From Phytophthora quininea (Eukaryota; Oomycota; Peronosporomycetes; Peronosporales; Peronosporaceae), in assembly GCA_011947345.1 (NCBI GenBank), contig JAAVTG010000365.1, positions 1 through 64,000 of the forward strand: 64,000 nucleotides of DNA, read 5' to 3'. This document shows, one piece after another, positions 41,862 to 52,935 of the stretch. Under the pieces are notes generated by a model. That model did no database searches. It had not been told where the DNA came from and was given only the letters and a program-made list of their open reading frames with translations. Numbering within the stretch: position 1 is the stretch's first letter; each line of letters starts with the position of its first letter. The position numbers and the translations under genes were made by a program.

Positions 41862-44800
41862 ATGGCCACTAGAAGAGGTCGTGGAGCTGAGCACCCATCA
41901 CCGAACCCTCGTCGTCGCCGGCAGAGCAGAGTAAATGCTGCGAGTGATTCAGAGGCTACCCATCCGGCTACACGTTCAAGTACACGCAATAATCAGGCCA
42001 ATTCAGCTACTGCAGACGCTGCCGCTGCCCAAGGTCCTTCGGGGCCGGACACGATGTCCATGCAGCAGTTGTTAGTGTATATAACGCAACAGCAGCAACA
42101 GTATCAAGCCCAAATGCAAGCACAGATGCAAGCACAAATGCAAGCACAAATGCAGCAGGCGAATGAACGCTTCGAGTTTCTCGTCGCGTCCAGAGGTGAT
42201 CACAAGAAGAAGGACCCTCCTGTTTATGAGGGAAAGTATGGCGATGACATTGAGCTATGGATCTTTGCCACGGAACAGTACTACGCCAACAAACGCCAGT
42301 TAATGGAAGCAGAGTCGTCAGATTTTGTGACGCTAATATCCAGCAACCTGGGCAAATCCGTGTTGAATTGGTATCGTGCCTTTATAGCGGACTGTGAGCG
42401 TGTGAATGTTCACAAGACGTGGTCACTGTTCAAGAGCCAGTTGCGTACGCGCTTCAGGCCTAAGGACTTTGAATATGACCTTCGCGAGCGTATGTTTCAC
42501 TTGAAGCAAAAGGAGACAATTCATGAGTATGTCTCCAAATTCCAAGACTTGTTGTCTCAGACAGAGTTGGATATCAGTGAACTGGAGAAGCGTTTCTTTT
42601 TCCAGAACGGACTACGCGAAGAAACAGCGAAGAAGATCAAGGAAGAAAGTCCTGGTACGCTACAAGAGGCTATTGAAATTGCCTCTAACTTCGAGTTTGC
42701 ACATTACTCGGGGAAACCACCTCGAGCTCCGTCCAAGCAACTTACAGGAAAGGATGCATCAAGTTCTCGTCCACCCAAGCAGAAGCAGCAATCATCAAAA
42801 CGATCTGAGAAGAAGGGCAAGAAGGACGACTGGACGAAGACAGCTACGTGTAATAACTGTGGGGAGAAGGGACATATCTCGCCGCAGTGCAAGAAGCCTA
42901 AAAGTAAAGAGGCTAATCGCTTTATGAGCGGATCGGTGTATGCAATTCTCGAAGTCGAAGCTCAAGCGTACAAAAATGAAGATCAGAAGGAAGAAGTCTC
43001 TATCTTCATCGACAATGGAAGTAGCCTTAACGGCGTGACCGAAGAATTGGTCAAGAAACTCGAACTGGAAGTCACAGAGCACGAACTTATGCAAGTCGAC
43101 TTAGGATATGATCAAATCGTCCATCGTCGCCGTCGCACTGTTGACATGAACTTAGCCATTCCTGGCTTTCCAGTTTCGTTGAAAACCTTCCAAGTTATGC
43201 CTGTTCCGGAGAAGAAAGACGTCGTACTAGGTATGGTGTGGGTCCGTGAGCAGAACCCAGATATTAACTGGGAAACGTTGCAAATCAAACCTCGCAACAA
43301 TACAACAGCCAGTCCGATTCAAGTCAGACTGTCCAGCCCGACCAAACGTCCAGCAAGACGAGTAGCTGGAAGACGCTATTCTCGCTTGGATAAAAGTCGC
43401 GAGATTTCCAACTTCTATCGCCATCATGGCCACCAAGGACAACACGGCTCTACGAAGATCATTTCGTCGAACCAGTTTCTTCGAATGCTTCGAAAGGACA
43501 AGGACATTGAAGCTGTATTCATGATCAACCCCATGACTCCGAGAAGGCTGAACGCTTCAAGAGTCAAGGTTGGGAGGCTCTCAAGGACAATCCTGCGTAT
43601 TTAGTATTGCGCAAGTATGCGGACACAGTTTTCCGTACGGAACTCCCTAATGAGACGCCACCGGTACGTGAAGGTATCGAGCATGAGATCCTGCTGAAAC
43701 CTGGAACTCAGCCAATTTCGGTGAAGCAGTGGCGCCAAAGTCCTGAGCAACGCCAGATTATACAAGACTGGACCAAAGAAATGGTCCAGGCAGGCATTAT
43801 ACGACCAAGTACGTCAGCTTTTAGTGCACCAACGTTCTGTGTGAAGAAACCAGTTGGATGGCGTATCGTGCACGACTTTCGTCAGCTAAATCTAGCGACA
43901 ATCTTGCCAGCAATCCCAATGCCGCGGAAGGAAGATACCTTTGACGCGATGGCAGGCAGCTTTTGGTATTCGTGCATGGATCTACTCTGGGGATATTACC
44001 AAGTCAAGCTAAGGGAATCCGATATACCCTTTACAGCGTTTTCGACTCCAGACGGTCTTTTTGAATACCTCGTCACTCCCATGGGACTCAGTGGTAGTCC
44101 AGGAACGTTTAATCGCCTTTTACAGAAGGTTTTCCGGGATTTACGTGACGGATTTACGTGACGTGATGCGAATCTATTTCGACGACATCTATGTGTTCAC
44201 TAAAAGTGAAGATGTCTCTGAGCACCTCGAGGCTTTGGATCGAGTGCTCAAGCGCTGTGAAGAGCAGAAGCTCTACATCCAGTTGTCCAAATGCCAGTTT
44301 TGCGTGGATGAAATTCCATGCCTGGGCGACTTTGTTGGGCGCAACGGTGTCCGTATGGACCCAGATAAGGTCAAGATCATTGCCGATTGGCCTATTCCAA
44401 AGACAAAGAAGCAAATGGAAAGCTTCTTGGGGACAACTGTGTACGTCTCCAGATTCTGCAAGGATTTTGCTCAATTTGCAGGTCCTTTGCATGAAAGTAT
44501 CAAGGGCAAACGGTCTCGTGAGCCAATCCAGCTCACTGAAGACCAATTGCGATGCTTTGAAGAACTCAAGCGTCGCTTATCGTCTCCACCTGTCCTCAAA
44601 CTTCCTGATTTTTCAAAGCCTTTTGGCATCAGGATGGACGCCTCGAACTTCGCGATCGGGGAGTCTTGTTTCAAAACGAGGGAGGGTTGGAACATCCAAT
44701 TGCTTTTACTGGTCGAAAGATGAAACCCGCTGAGCTGAATTACCCAGTTCGCGAACAAGAGCTGCTCGCAATTATGCATGCTCTGAAGACATGGCGCGTC

Positions 44801-46560
44801 TATCTGTTGGACAAGCCGTTTACTGTCGAAACCGACCACAAGAGTATTGAGATGATTCTGACACAGAAGACGACTAACCGAAGGATTGCCCGTTGGTTCA
44901 ATGAACTTGCTGAGTTCCAGCCACTATTCAAGTGGATTCCTGGAGAAACCAATACTGTAGCAGATGCGCTATCAAGAAAGCCAGACTTCGAGCACAAGGC
45001 CGCTCAAGTCAGCCTAAAAGAACTTCTTGAGTCTGCTCAAAACCGCGAAATTGTGGCGACGATGGTTGCCTCAAAGGTGACTGTTGCCCAATCAGCTAAG
45101 CAGATGTACTCAAGGAAGAAGGAACTACTATGGATTATCAAACGTCTGAATGAAGGTGTCTCGATGCCACGTTATTCAATCAACGACGGCGTCTTATACT
45201 ATCAGACAGGCGAAGATGAGACTCCACGTTTATACATTCCAGACGACGAAGATCTCAAGAATCGCGTTATCTGTGAAAACCATGACTCAGTGTCAGCTGG
45301 CCATCCTGGGTATTATAAGACCTATTTGGCTGTTCGCGAAAAGTACTATTGGCCAAGAATGTCCAAGTATATCCAGCGCTATGTCAACACGTGTGAGATG
45401 TGTCAGCGCAACAAGGCTAGGCAAACAAAGCCACCAGGACTACTCCAATCGTTGGATGTTCCAAGAGGCAGATGGACTGATATATCCATGGATTTCATCG
45501 TGTCTCTTCCATCGACTAAAGAAGGATACAACTCGATTATGGTCATTGTTGATCGTTTGACCAAGCGAGCCAAGTTCATTGCAACTAAGACAACAGAAGA
45601 TTCTACGGAAATCGCAAACGTGTTCATGAAGAATTACGTCAAGGACCATGGCATGCCCAAGACCATTGTGTCCGATAGAGACACCAAGTTTACGTCTAAG
45701 TTTTGGCAAGCAACTATGACAGCTATGGGAACGCAGCACAAATTATCGTCTGCATTCCGACCCCAAACCGACGGACAAACGGAAAGAACAAACCGTTTCA
45801 TTGGAGACTATCTCCGAGGTGTCGTTAGTCCAGCCCAAAATGACTGGAATGACTATCTCCACTTGGCAGAAATTGCCTACAATCGACGTGTACACTCTAC
45901 GATAGGGATGTCACCGTTCGAAGCGGATCTAGGATATATACCCTACATGCCAGATGATGTGGCAGCAGATCCTGCCTTTAAGAAGTTGGAGAAATCAGCA
46001 CAAGAGTTTTTGCTTCGACAAGAAACTCTGCTCAAGATTGCACAAGATCGCATGAGCGAAGCGCAGGAGCGTATGAAGCATTACTACGACAAGAACAGAC
46101 ACGTGCAGGACTTTGAAGTCAACGATATGGTGTTGTTAGACGGAAAGAATATGGACATCCGTCACAAGGGATATGCCCAGTCGAAGAAGCTCGCTCCAAG
46201 ATACATTGGACCGTTTCCAGTGTTGAAGAAGATCTCGAAGGATTCCTATGAGTTGGGATTATCGAAGGGATTGAAGATGCACCCGGTGTTTCACACATCA
46301 CTACTAAAACCGTACAAGAAGGACACCAATCGTAAGCAGAAGGTGAACAAAGTGGTGTTAGCCGATGGCTCCGAGGGACAACTCGTTGAGGCCGTAATTG
46401 GGCATCGCAAGTACAAGGGAAACCTCAGTACAAGGTTTGGTGGCTTGGCGAATCGAAGTCAGAGGCCACCTGGGAGCCCGTGGAGAATCTAAAGCAGATT
46501 CCCGGACTCATTGATCTCTATTGGGGAACCAAGAAGAGACCGAAGCCATTTTCGAAATAG
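41862..46560 (+). CDS. Gag-Pol polyprotein of gypsy 1 (four breaks)
   Basis: Start ATG 41862. Gag: a (QAQM)n repeat, retrotransposon gag domain (LWIFATEQYYANKRQL to GTLQEAIEIASNF) and CCHC knuckle CNNCGEKGHISPQC. Protease: SIFIDNGSSLN, Asn replacing the usual Ser/Thr. Reverse transcriptase: FRQLNLATILPAIPMPR and YFDDIYVF. RNase H: RMDASNFAIG onward. Integrase: zinc region (GHPGYYKTYL, CEMCQRNKA), catalytic SMDFIVSL, SDRDTKF and TDGQTERTNR. Chromodomain near the end (VWWLGESKSEATWEPVE), stop TAG 46558-46560. Breaks: one base at C4 43529-43532, a 13-bp tandem duplication at 44138-44163, one base at G4 44658-44661, one base at 46420-46422. Gag and Pol share one frame once these are allowed for. 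Confidence 0.93.
42107..42157 (+). repeat. Tandem 12-bp repeat in gypsy 1 gag
   Basis: About four copies of ATGCAAGCACAR encode (QMQA)n before the gag domain; prone to length change. Confidence 0.75.
44138..44163 (+). repeat. Exact 13-bp tandem duplication in the reverse transcriptase
   Basis: GATTTACGTGACG occurs twice in a row (44138-44150, 44151-44163). Thirteen is not a multiple of three, so it shifts the frame just before the catalytic YFDD. Unlike the other breaks it is a real-looking mutation. Confidence 0.9.
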
Positions 46561-46582
46561 GCGTCTTCTTGAAGAGAGGTCA

Positions 46583-47155
46583 TGTGACGGAATTGCCGTC
46601 AGCGACAACATGTTGCAGACGACAACCCCGTCAATACGTTTTGAGACTATCCAGATTATGCTGGATAGTTGGCTATCTTTATGGTAGTAAACATACATAC
46701 ATAAAGCATTCCTATTGGTCGAGGGCTTCAAGTTCAAGATTACACCTTCTAGGTGTCTCAAGAACGTCCCATAATCTTTACTCTGATTGGCTCTTAAGTT
46801 CTACGGATTTGAAAGAATCCAGTTATTGATGGATTCTTGATTATGGGACGCATCAAGAAGATTCAAGATTCGAGCTACGTTTCCAGTTAGGAGCTGTTCA
46901 TTGGTAGATCTAGGATTTCATATGGACTTAGAGAATTGATAGGCTTTAGGATGGGAACTGGATTTCCCTTTGCGTTTCCCCAACGCGCGCTAGCAAGATA
47001 AACCCGCCAGATCAATCTCACTTCTCAATTCTACTTCCAGGGCCAAGGCGCCTCCTCCAGCTGCGCCACCGCCAGTCTCCGCCGTTCGCCGTCTCCGCCA
47101 ACTCGTCGCCGCCGCCGTCTCGCCCCAACGCCCCTCGCCCGCGCTACGTGTTACA
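46583..47155 (+). repeat. 3' LTR of gypsy 1
   Basis: 573 bp, same limits as the 5' LTR. The purine-rich GAAGAGAGG just before it (about 46571-46579) is the likely polypurine primer for plus-strand synthesis. Confidence 0.97.
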
Positions 47156-47427
47156 TGGAGGGGGTATTGGTTTCGTTCCGTTGCTCGTGCGGCCGATTAA
47201 TAATTCAAATATTTGATCGCCTCGCAGACCGTACTCTTTGATCTGAGGCGACTTTCAGAGCGGTGTTTTTCACGTTCATCTTTATGTAAAGCGTGTTCCT
47301 CGCGCTTTGAGAAGTCAAAAAGTCAAAAGCCAACAACATGAACGCGTAATGGTGTTCGAAACGATGACCATGTACCCGCAAACATGGTAATATCCATCTT
47401 CGAGCCGAGAGATTGGTTTGACGATGC
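47156..47427 (-). mobile_element. Helitron fragment 2, between the two gypsy elements
   Basis: Starts with the TGGAG duplication of gypsy 1 and ends with the GATGC duplication of gypsy 2. On the minus strand it continues the Helitron N-terminal domain: RQTNLSARRWILPCLRVHG, FEHHYAFMLLAFDFL, then, after a frame change, REEHALHKDEREKHRSESRL and TVCEAIKYLNY. Both edges join in frame to fragments 1 and 3. Confidence 0.85.
47423..47427. repeat. 5-bp target-site duplication (left) of gypsy 2
   Basis: GATGC, repeated at 52936-52940. Confidence 0.9.
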
Positions 47428-47733
47428 TGTAGTGTAGATTACCAGCCATGCCCAGCCAGCCGCAGTGGTGGCGACTGGATGGTCTCGTGCACATCAATTC
47501 GTAACGCGAGCCAGGATGACATGGTATCGCAATACGTGATGACCTCCGAGTAGATAACGATATTTGTGTTGACACGACTGTCAACCACCCAACTCCGTGC
47601 TCGGGGCACGGAATCCCCAAACGATAGACAAGCTCATTGTATCTCACTTGTCGATTAGCATCTAATAGACTATCGGCCAATTTAGGGAGCTTCGCTGACT
47701 CCCCATCGTGTCTTCATACCTGCAGACACTACA
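47428..47733 (+). repeat. 5' LTR of gypsy 2
   Basis: Begins TGTAGTGTAG and ends ACACTACA. At all seven substituted sites this copy has T, where the 3' LTR has C (six) or G (one). Confidence 0.93.
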
Positions 47734-47769
47734 AAGATATCTTTAGCAGTAAACTGCTGGATCGTGAAG

Positions 47770-50700
47770 ATGGCCAACACGCGATCACAACGCGTGGCCC
47801 AACAACCAAGTGATGACACCGGCGCCAGTGCAAATGCATCCAGAGGCAACCAAGGCATCTCATCAAGCACTTCAGTGAGAAGGCGCCAAACTAGTGCTGC
47901 CAGAATCGTCCAGAACACGACGCCACTCTTCACGCCGCTGTTGCCGCCACGTATCACCAGCACTTCACATGCTGCGCTGGTGCAATGGCGCAAGGATCGC
48001 CGTGAGTACGAGGAGACGGCTCGGAACCGCGCGAAGGACGGCGCGACGGACGTCATCACGTCAATCAAGGCAACGTTTGATCAAGGACTTCTGAAACTTT
48101 GGTGCCGGCTCCGTTGGCGCATGTCGATCGACGACGTCACCGATGTCCACATTTTGGCAGAAGTCGACAAGATCATCGAGTCAGTGAAGAACAACAGCGT
48201 TCCCGACATTGACCACGAGATGCGTGCCAGGCTACGCATGGATCTCAAGGAGACCGATGTCAACGAACGAGTCATACAGTACTTCAAGCTGTGTCATGAC
48301 ATTATCGACGACAACGGTTGGAGCTCTTTTTCCGTGATGACACTGGAAGAAAGCAGTTATGCCGCATCCTGCTAGCGTCTCTAGAGCCCCAAGCTTTGAA
48401 GGACGATGTGGAACGTACAATTCGCTTTCAGAAGCGCAAGGCGAAAGAGGACGAAATCATTCTCCATGATTTGATCCTCGAAAAGGCATTAGAGCAGGAA
48501 AAGGACTTCCAGAGGCAAAAACGCGACAAACGCGGGCGAGCTGAAGGTGAAACCAAGCGTACACTGCCTGTGGAGCATACAAACACTGCGAAGCGAGCTC
48601 GGATTATTACCAAGTCTGTTGCTAAGGACGCCCGCCAGCAAGCGAAGTCTCCGGTTGACCGACCCAAAGTGCCGCCAACGCCATGCCCACACTGCGAAGG
48701 TATGCACTGGCTGTCGGAATGTGACAAGGCCACTGATGATCAAAAGGCTGACATCCGTCGGAAGCTTCGCGCACAGCGAGTCAATGATGGGAACAAGAAA
48801 TCTACTGCTCGTCTCAAACGTTTAAGAGAATGTCTTCCAACCGATGACAAGGTGGTGACGTTGAATGGGGTGCTGACGGTGCCCTACTGCGCAGACACTG
48901 GTGCGGACAGAACTGCTGTTAGTCGTCAGCACGTTGTCGAACTGCAGCAGAGTGACCCATCCGTCGTGATCAAGAATTTGCCTTCCCCAGTAGTAAATGT
49001 TGGCGTGGGCGAACATGAAATCCTGTGCACGGCATCTATCGATCTCCGTCTTCTCCTCAATACTGCAGCTGGACAAGTTGTGTTAAGTGACCCAGTCGAA
49101 TGCTTGATCATCGAAGATGATGAACCAGAGTTCATCCTTGGTGCCGATGTACTGAGATCACTTGGGATCGACGTCGACCACCAACTTGAGCAGCTGGCAT
49201 CTCGAGGAGATGACGTTGATGATGGCGAGGACGAGCTGTTGGACGATATGCACATTGCTGCTGAACCCACCACTATCAATGAGCTGGATGTGGCCCTCGG
49301 CAAAATGCTAGAGAAGGCCTTGCAAGAAGGTTTTCCGCGCAGACTGGAGGACAGGCTCCGTGCAATTGTGCACAAACATGACATTTGGAGGTTGGAACTT
49401 GGCAGGGATCCACCAGCCAAGGTCGAACCACTGCAAATTCGACTGAAGCCACAGGCGAAAGCCATCAAGAGCAAACCACGCGCTTACCCACCGGCTGTGC
49501 GTAGTTTTATGAGGGAATTCAACGCGAAGCTCGTTGAGCTGGGCTGGGTGTATGAAAACCCCAATAGCCGCTGGGCAAGCCCAGTGCTTCCAGTCACCAA
49601 GAGAGGTGAAAATGGCGATGAGTACCGCCAGACCTGTGATTATCGCCTGGTCAACGACATGATTGAGGCTTTGATCAGCACGATGCCACATATGGTTACA
49701 CTACTGGAGCACACCCGTGGTAGGAAGCATTTCGGGCTTTTCGATCTTTAAAAGGGCTTCTGGCAATTGCCCTTGGATGTTTTAAGCCAGGAGGCCATGT
49801 CGTACATCACCGACTCCAAGATTTTCACTCCACGCCGCGTGCCACAAGGGTGTTGCGACGCTGCTGTGCATTTTCAGCGGATTATGGAAGCATGTTTTGA
49901 GGGACTGCTTTACAAGTTCCTGATAATCTGGATCGATGACCTGCTTTTATTTGCCGAAGACATTGATACTTACCTCGTTAAGCTTGAGGAATTCTTCGAT
50001 TTGGTCGCCGCTTTCGGACTGAAGCTTAGTGCGAAGAATAGCAGCTTGTACCAAACCTCCGTTAAGTGGTGTGGACGCCTTATCAGCTGCGAGGAGTTGC
50101 TCATGACCCCGCTAGAATTGACGCGCTTACAGCTATGCCTTATCCTACTACGGCTGGACAGCTGCAACAGTTTTTGTGTGCCTCAAACTGGATGAGGGAA
50201 TCAATCATCGACTACGCGCGTGCAGTCGAGCCTTTGCAGACGCTACTTGATGATGCTTTAAAGAATGGCAAGCGAACCAAACGCGTTGCGGCAGGGATTG
50301 TCATCGTGTTGAGTGAGGCAGAGCGTCATACGTACGACAAGGTCAAGACGTTGTTGGCTAGTGCTGCAACTCTAGCGCTGCCAGATGACAATGCCACTAC
50401 TTGCATGTTCACGGATGCCTCGGACACAGGCTTTGCAGTCATCATCACTCAAGTATCTGACTTCGACCCCAAGACTCCCATTACAGCACAGCAACACAAG
50501 TTGCTGACGTGTGTTAGTGGAACTTTTCGTGGAGCTCAGCTGAATTGGTCCGTGATTGAAAAGGAGTCGTATCCTATTGTGCTCGCGTGCGATAAGCTAG
50601 ACTATCTGCTTCTGCGAGCCAAACCTTTTCGTCTCTACTGCGATCATAGAAACTTGATACACGTTTTCGCCCCACACGCCAGCGTCAAGAAGCACATTAG

Positions 50701-52328
50701 GGGAAACTGCTGCGCTGGGCGGACATGCTCTCACGATGGGCTGGCCAACCCACCGTGACGATCAAGACAAAGCGTCTCACTCGACGCGGGCGAAAGCCCA
50801 AGGGCGTGACTGAAAAGCCAAGTGCACAAGTCATTCTACGACCGCTCGATGACACAGGATTCATCTGGCCATCGTTGGACGAGATTGCCACCGCCCAACA
50901 GAAGCATCGACCACCACCCGGAGCTGTCAAGGACTCTAGCAATGCACTGCGAATCATCAACGCACTTTGGATTCCCCGAGCATGCGCAGACTTAATCAGA
51001 CGCCTGTGCATTGTTGCTCATTGCGGAGCCCAAGGGCATCGAGGGGAGCAGGCCATGGTCAACCATCTGCGTCGACTGTTCCACATCGCCGACATCCACC
51101 GTGTCGTACACGGGTTCGTGTCGACATGCCTGTTGTGCCCCCACGTCAAAGGTGGACGAATTATTCGTCGACCGTGGGGCGAGACAATCGAATGCGATGA
51201 ACGCAATGGAGTCCTGCATTGGGATTTTCTTTTCATTGGTGAATCCTTCGGCAGCAGCAAATACCTACTCGTGCTGAAAGACCATGCTACGCATTTCTGC
51301 GAGCTAGTAGTATGCGATGCAGCCGACAGCGCCGTGGCAACAGCAGCCATCTTGGACTGGCACAGTCGATTCGGAGCCCCGCCGGTGTGGGTTAGTGATA
51401 ACGGTAGGCACCTTAAAAACGAGGTGGTGACCGAGCTATCCCGGCGACTCAAGACGCGCCAGAAATTTACGGTCGCTTACAGCCCATGGATAAGCGGGTC
51501 GGTAGAGCGTGTCAATCGTGATGTGCTACAAGTTTTGCGTGCGATGATGTTGGAGTACAAGATCTCTACCAAGGACTGGGTCTACCTAGTTCCGCTCGTG
51601 CAGTCGAGCCTTAACCATACTGCTATGCCATCACTCGGCAACCGAGCTCCCATGGAGCTATTCACGGGGCTGCCATGTCCGACGCCCCTGGCCGAGTTCT
51701 ACGACGCCAGCACCAAGAAGCTGGTTAAGCTGCCGCAAACAACAGCTGCGATCTCTGAGCACCTGGCCACATTGCGCTCAAGCTTGCGAGAGATGCACAA
51801 GCCCGTTGCCGACCAGCGCCTCAAGCAGCGCCTCCTCAACAAGAAAAGGGAGCGGGGCGAGAACACCGTCAACTTTGACGTGGGGACTTCGTCCTCCGCT
51901 CCCGTGTTGATGAGAAGAAAGGCAACAAGCTCCTCGTCACATGGCAAGGACCCTACAAGGTGGTCCGAGCGGACTCTCACCCGTTCCGAGTGAGCCATCT
52001 CCTCACAGGAGATGAGCTAGATGTCCACCCGTCACGTCTTAAGTTCTACATGGACAATAGTTTGGACGTGACCGAGGAGATACTCGAACATGTGGCTGCC
52101 CAGGGCATCATATTGGCCATCGATCAGCTTAGAAAGCATCGATGGAACTCCTCCATCAACGACTACGAGATACTAGTGGGCTGGAAAGGCCTAGAGTCTG
52201 TAGAAGACTCGTGGGAACCGCTGACTTCCCTAGCTAAAAAAGTCAATGTTCTACTAGGTCAGTACATCCAAAAACAGGATGCCAAGGTACGCAAGTACTG
52301 GACAAGCGTTCATACCAAATTTCAATAA
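47770..52328 (+). pseudogene. Gag-Pol polyprotein of gypsy 2
   Basis: ATG 47770 (MANTRSQRVAQQ). Gag breaks at the T5 run 48327-48331 and continues with RDDTGRKQLCRILLASLEPQ, a short zinc knuckle (CPHCEGMHWLSEC), protease YCADTGADRTAV and FILGADVLRSLGID. Reverse transcriptase: NPNSRWASPVLPVTK, then FGLFDL followed by an in-frame TAA (49749-49751) before KGFWQLPL, and IIWIDDLLLFAED. The frame changes near 50090 into the RNase H region (ATTCMFTDASDTGFAVIIT) and near 50720 into the integrase: zinc region (HCGAQGHRGE, CLLCPHVKGG), HWDFLFIGE, VSDNGRHLKNE, and SPWISGSVERVNRD with the catalytic Glu. The chromodomain (NDYEILVGWKGLESVEDSWE) follows another frame change near 51960. Stop at 52326-52328. 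The TAA is a real stop, so this copy is probably defective. Confidence 0.9.
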
Positions 52329-52613
52329 AAAGCTCTAGTAGTTTTGTCGCAATCAACATTTGTTTGCTATGTATCAATTCCTGCTTACTACCACGTAGTA
52401 TCAGCAATGAGCATTACATTCGTGGTTTTCCCAGCGAAAACTATCTAATATTGGCTCCGATATATACCGCTACAGATCAACCTCAACGCGTTGAACCTGT
52501 AACACCTGTGATACGGCCGGTCCATGGATACGTCGTACCGTTACTATCACCGACTTAGTTTACATAAACCCAACACGTATAACTGCTCCTACCTGGACAA
52601 GGCTTGGGGGCAG
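52329..52613 (+). other. 3' untranslated part of gypsy 2
   Basis: Between the polyprotein stop and the 3' LTR; no ORF. The GGCTTGGGGGCAG just before the LTR may serve as polypurine primer. Confidence 0.5.
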
Positions 52614-52935
52614 TGTAGTGTAGATTACCAGCCATGCCCAGCCAGCCGCAGCGGTGGCGACTGGATGGTCTCGTGCACATCAATTCGTAACGCGAGCCAG
52701 GATGACACGGTATCGCAATACGTGATGACCTCCGAGTAGATAACGACATTTGTGTTGACACGACTGTCAACCACCCAACTCCGTGCTCGGGGCACGGAAT
52801 CCCCAAACGATAGACAAGCTCATCGTAGCTCACTTGTCGATTAGCATCTAATAGACTACCGGCCAATTTAGGGAGCTTCGCCGACTCCCCCATCGTGTCT
52901 TCATACCTGCAGACACTACACCTGCAGACACTACA
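52614..52935 (+). repeat. 3' LTR of gypsy 2 with duplicated terminus
   Basis: Same start as the 5' LTR. The last 15 bases, CCTGCAGACACTACA, occur twice (52906-52920 and 52921-52935). Only the outer copy is followed by the GATGC target duplication, so the duplication lies inside the element. Confidence 0.92.

Larger units (their letters stand above)
40414..47155 (+). mobile_element. Ty3/gypsy LTR retrotransposon 1, complete and young
   Basis: 6742 bp, with 573-bp LTRs differing at only two bases by eye, TG...CA ends and a 5-bp target duplication. Domain order gag-protease-RT-RNase H-integrase-chromodomain identifies a chromovirus-type gypsy element. It sits in the Helitron in the opposite orientation to the Helitron gene. 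Confidence 0.97.
47428..52935 (+). mobile_element. Ty3/gypsy LTR retrotransposon 2
   Basis: 5508 bp with LTRs of 306 and 322 bp (about seven base differences, one C-run indel, one 15-bp terminal duplication) and a 5-bp target duplication. A chromodomain-bearing gypsy element unrelated to gypsy 1 at LTR level, and older by LTR divergence. Also opposite to the Helitron gene. Confidence 0.95.
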
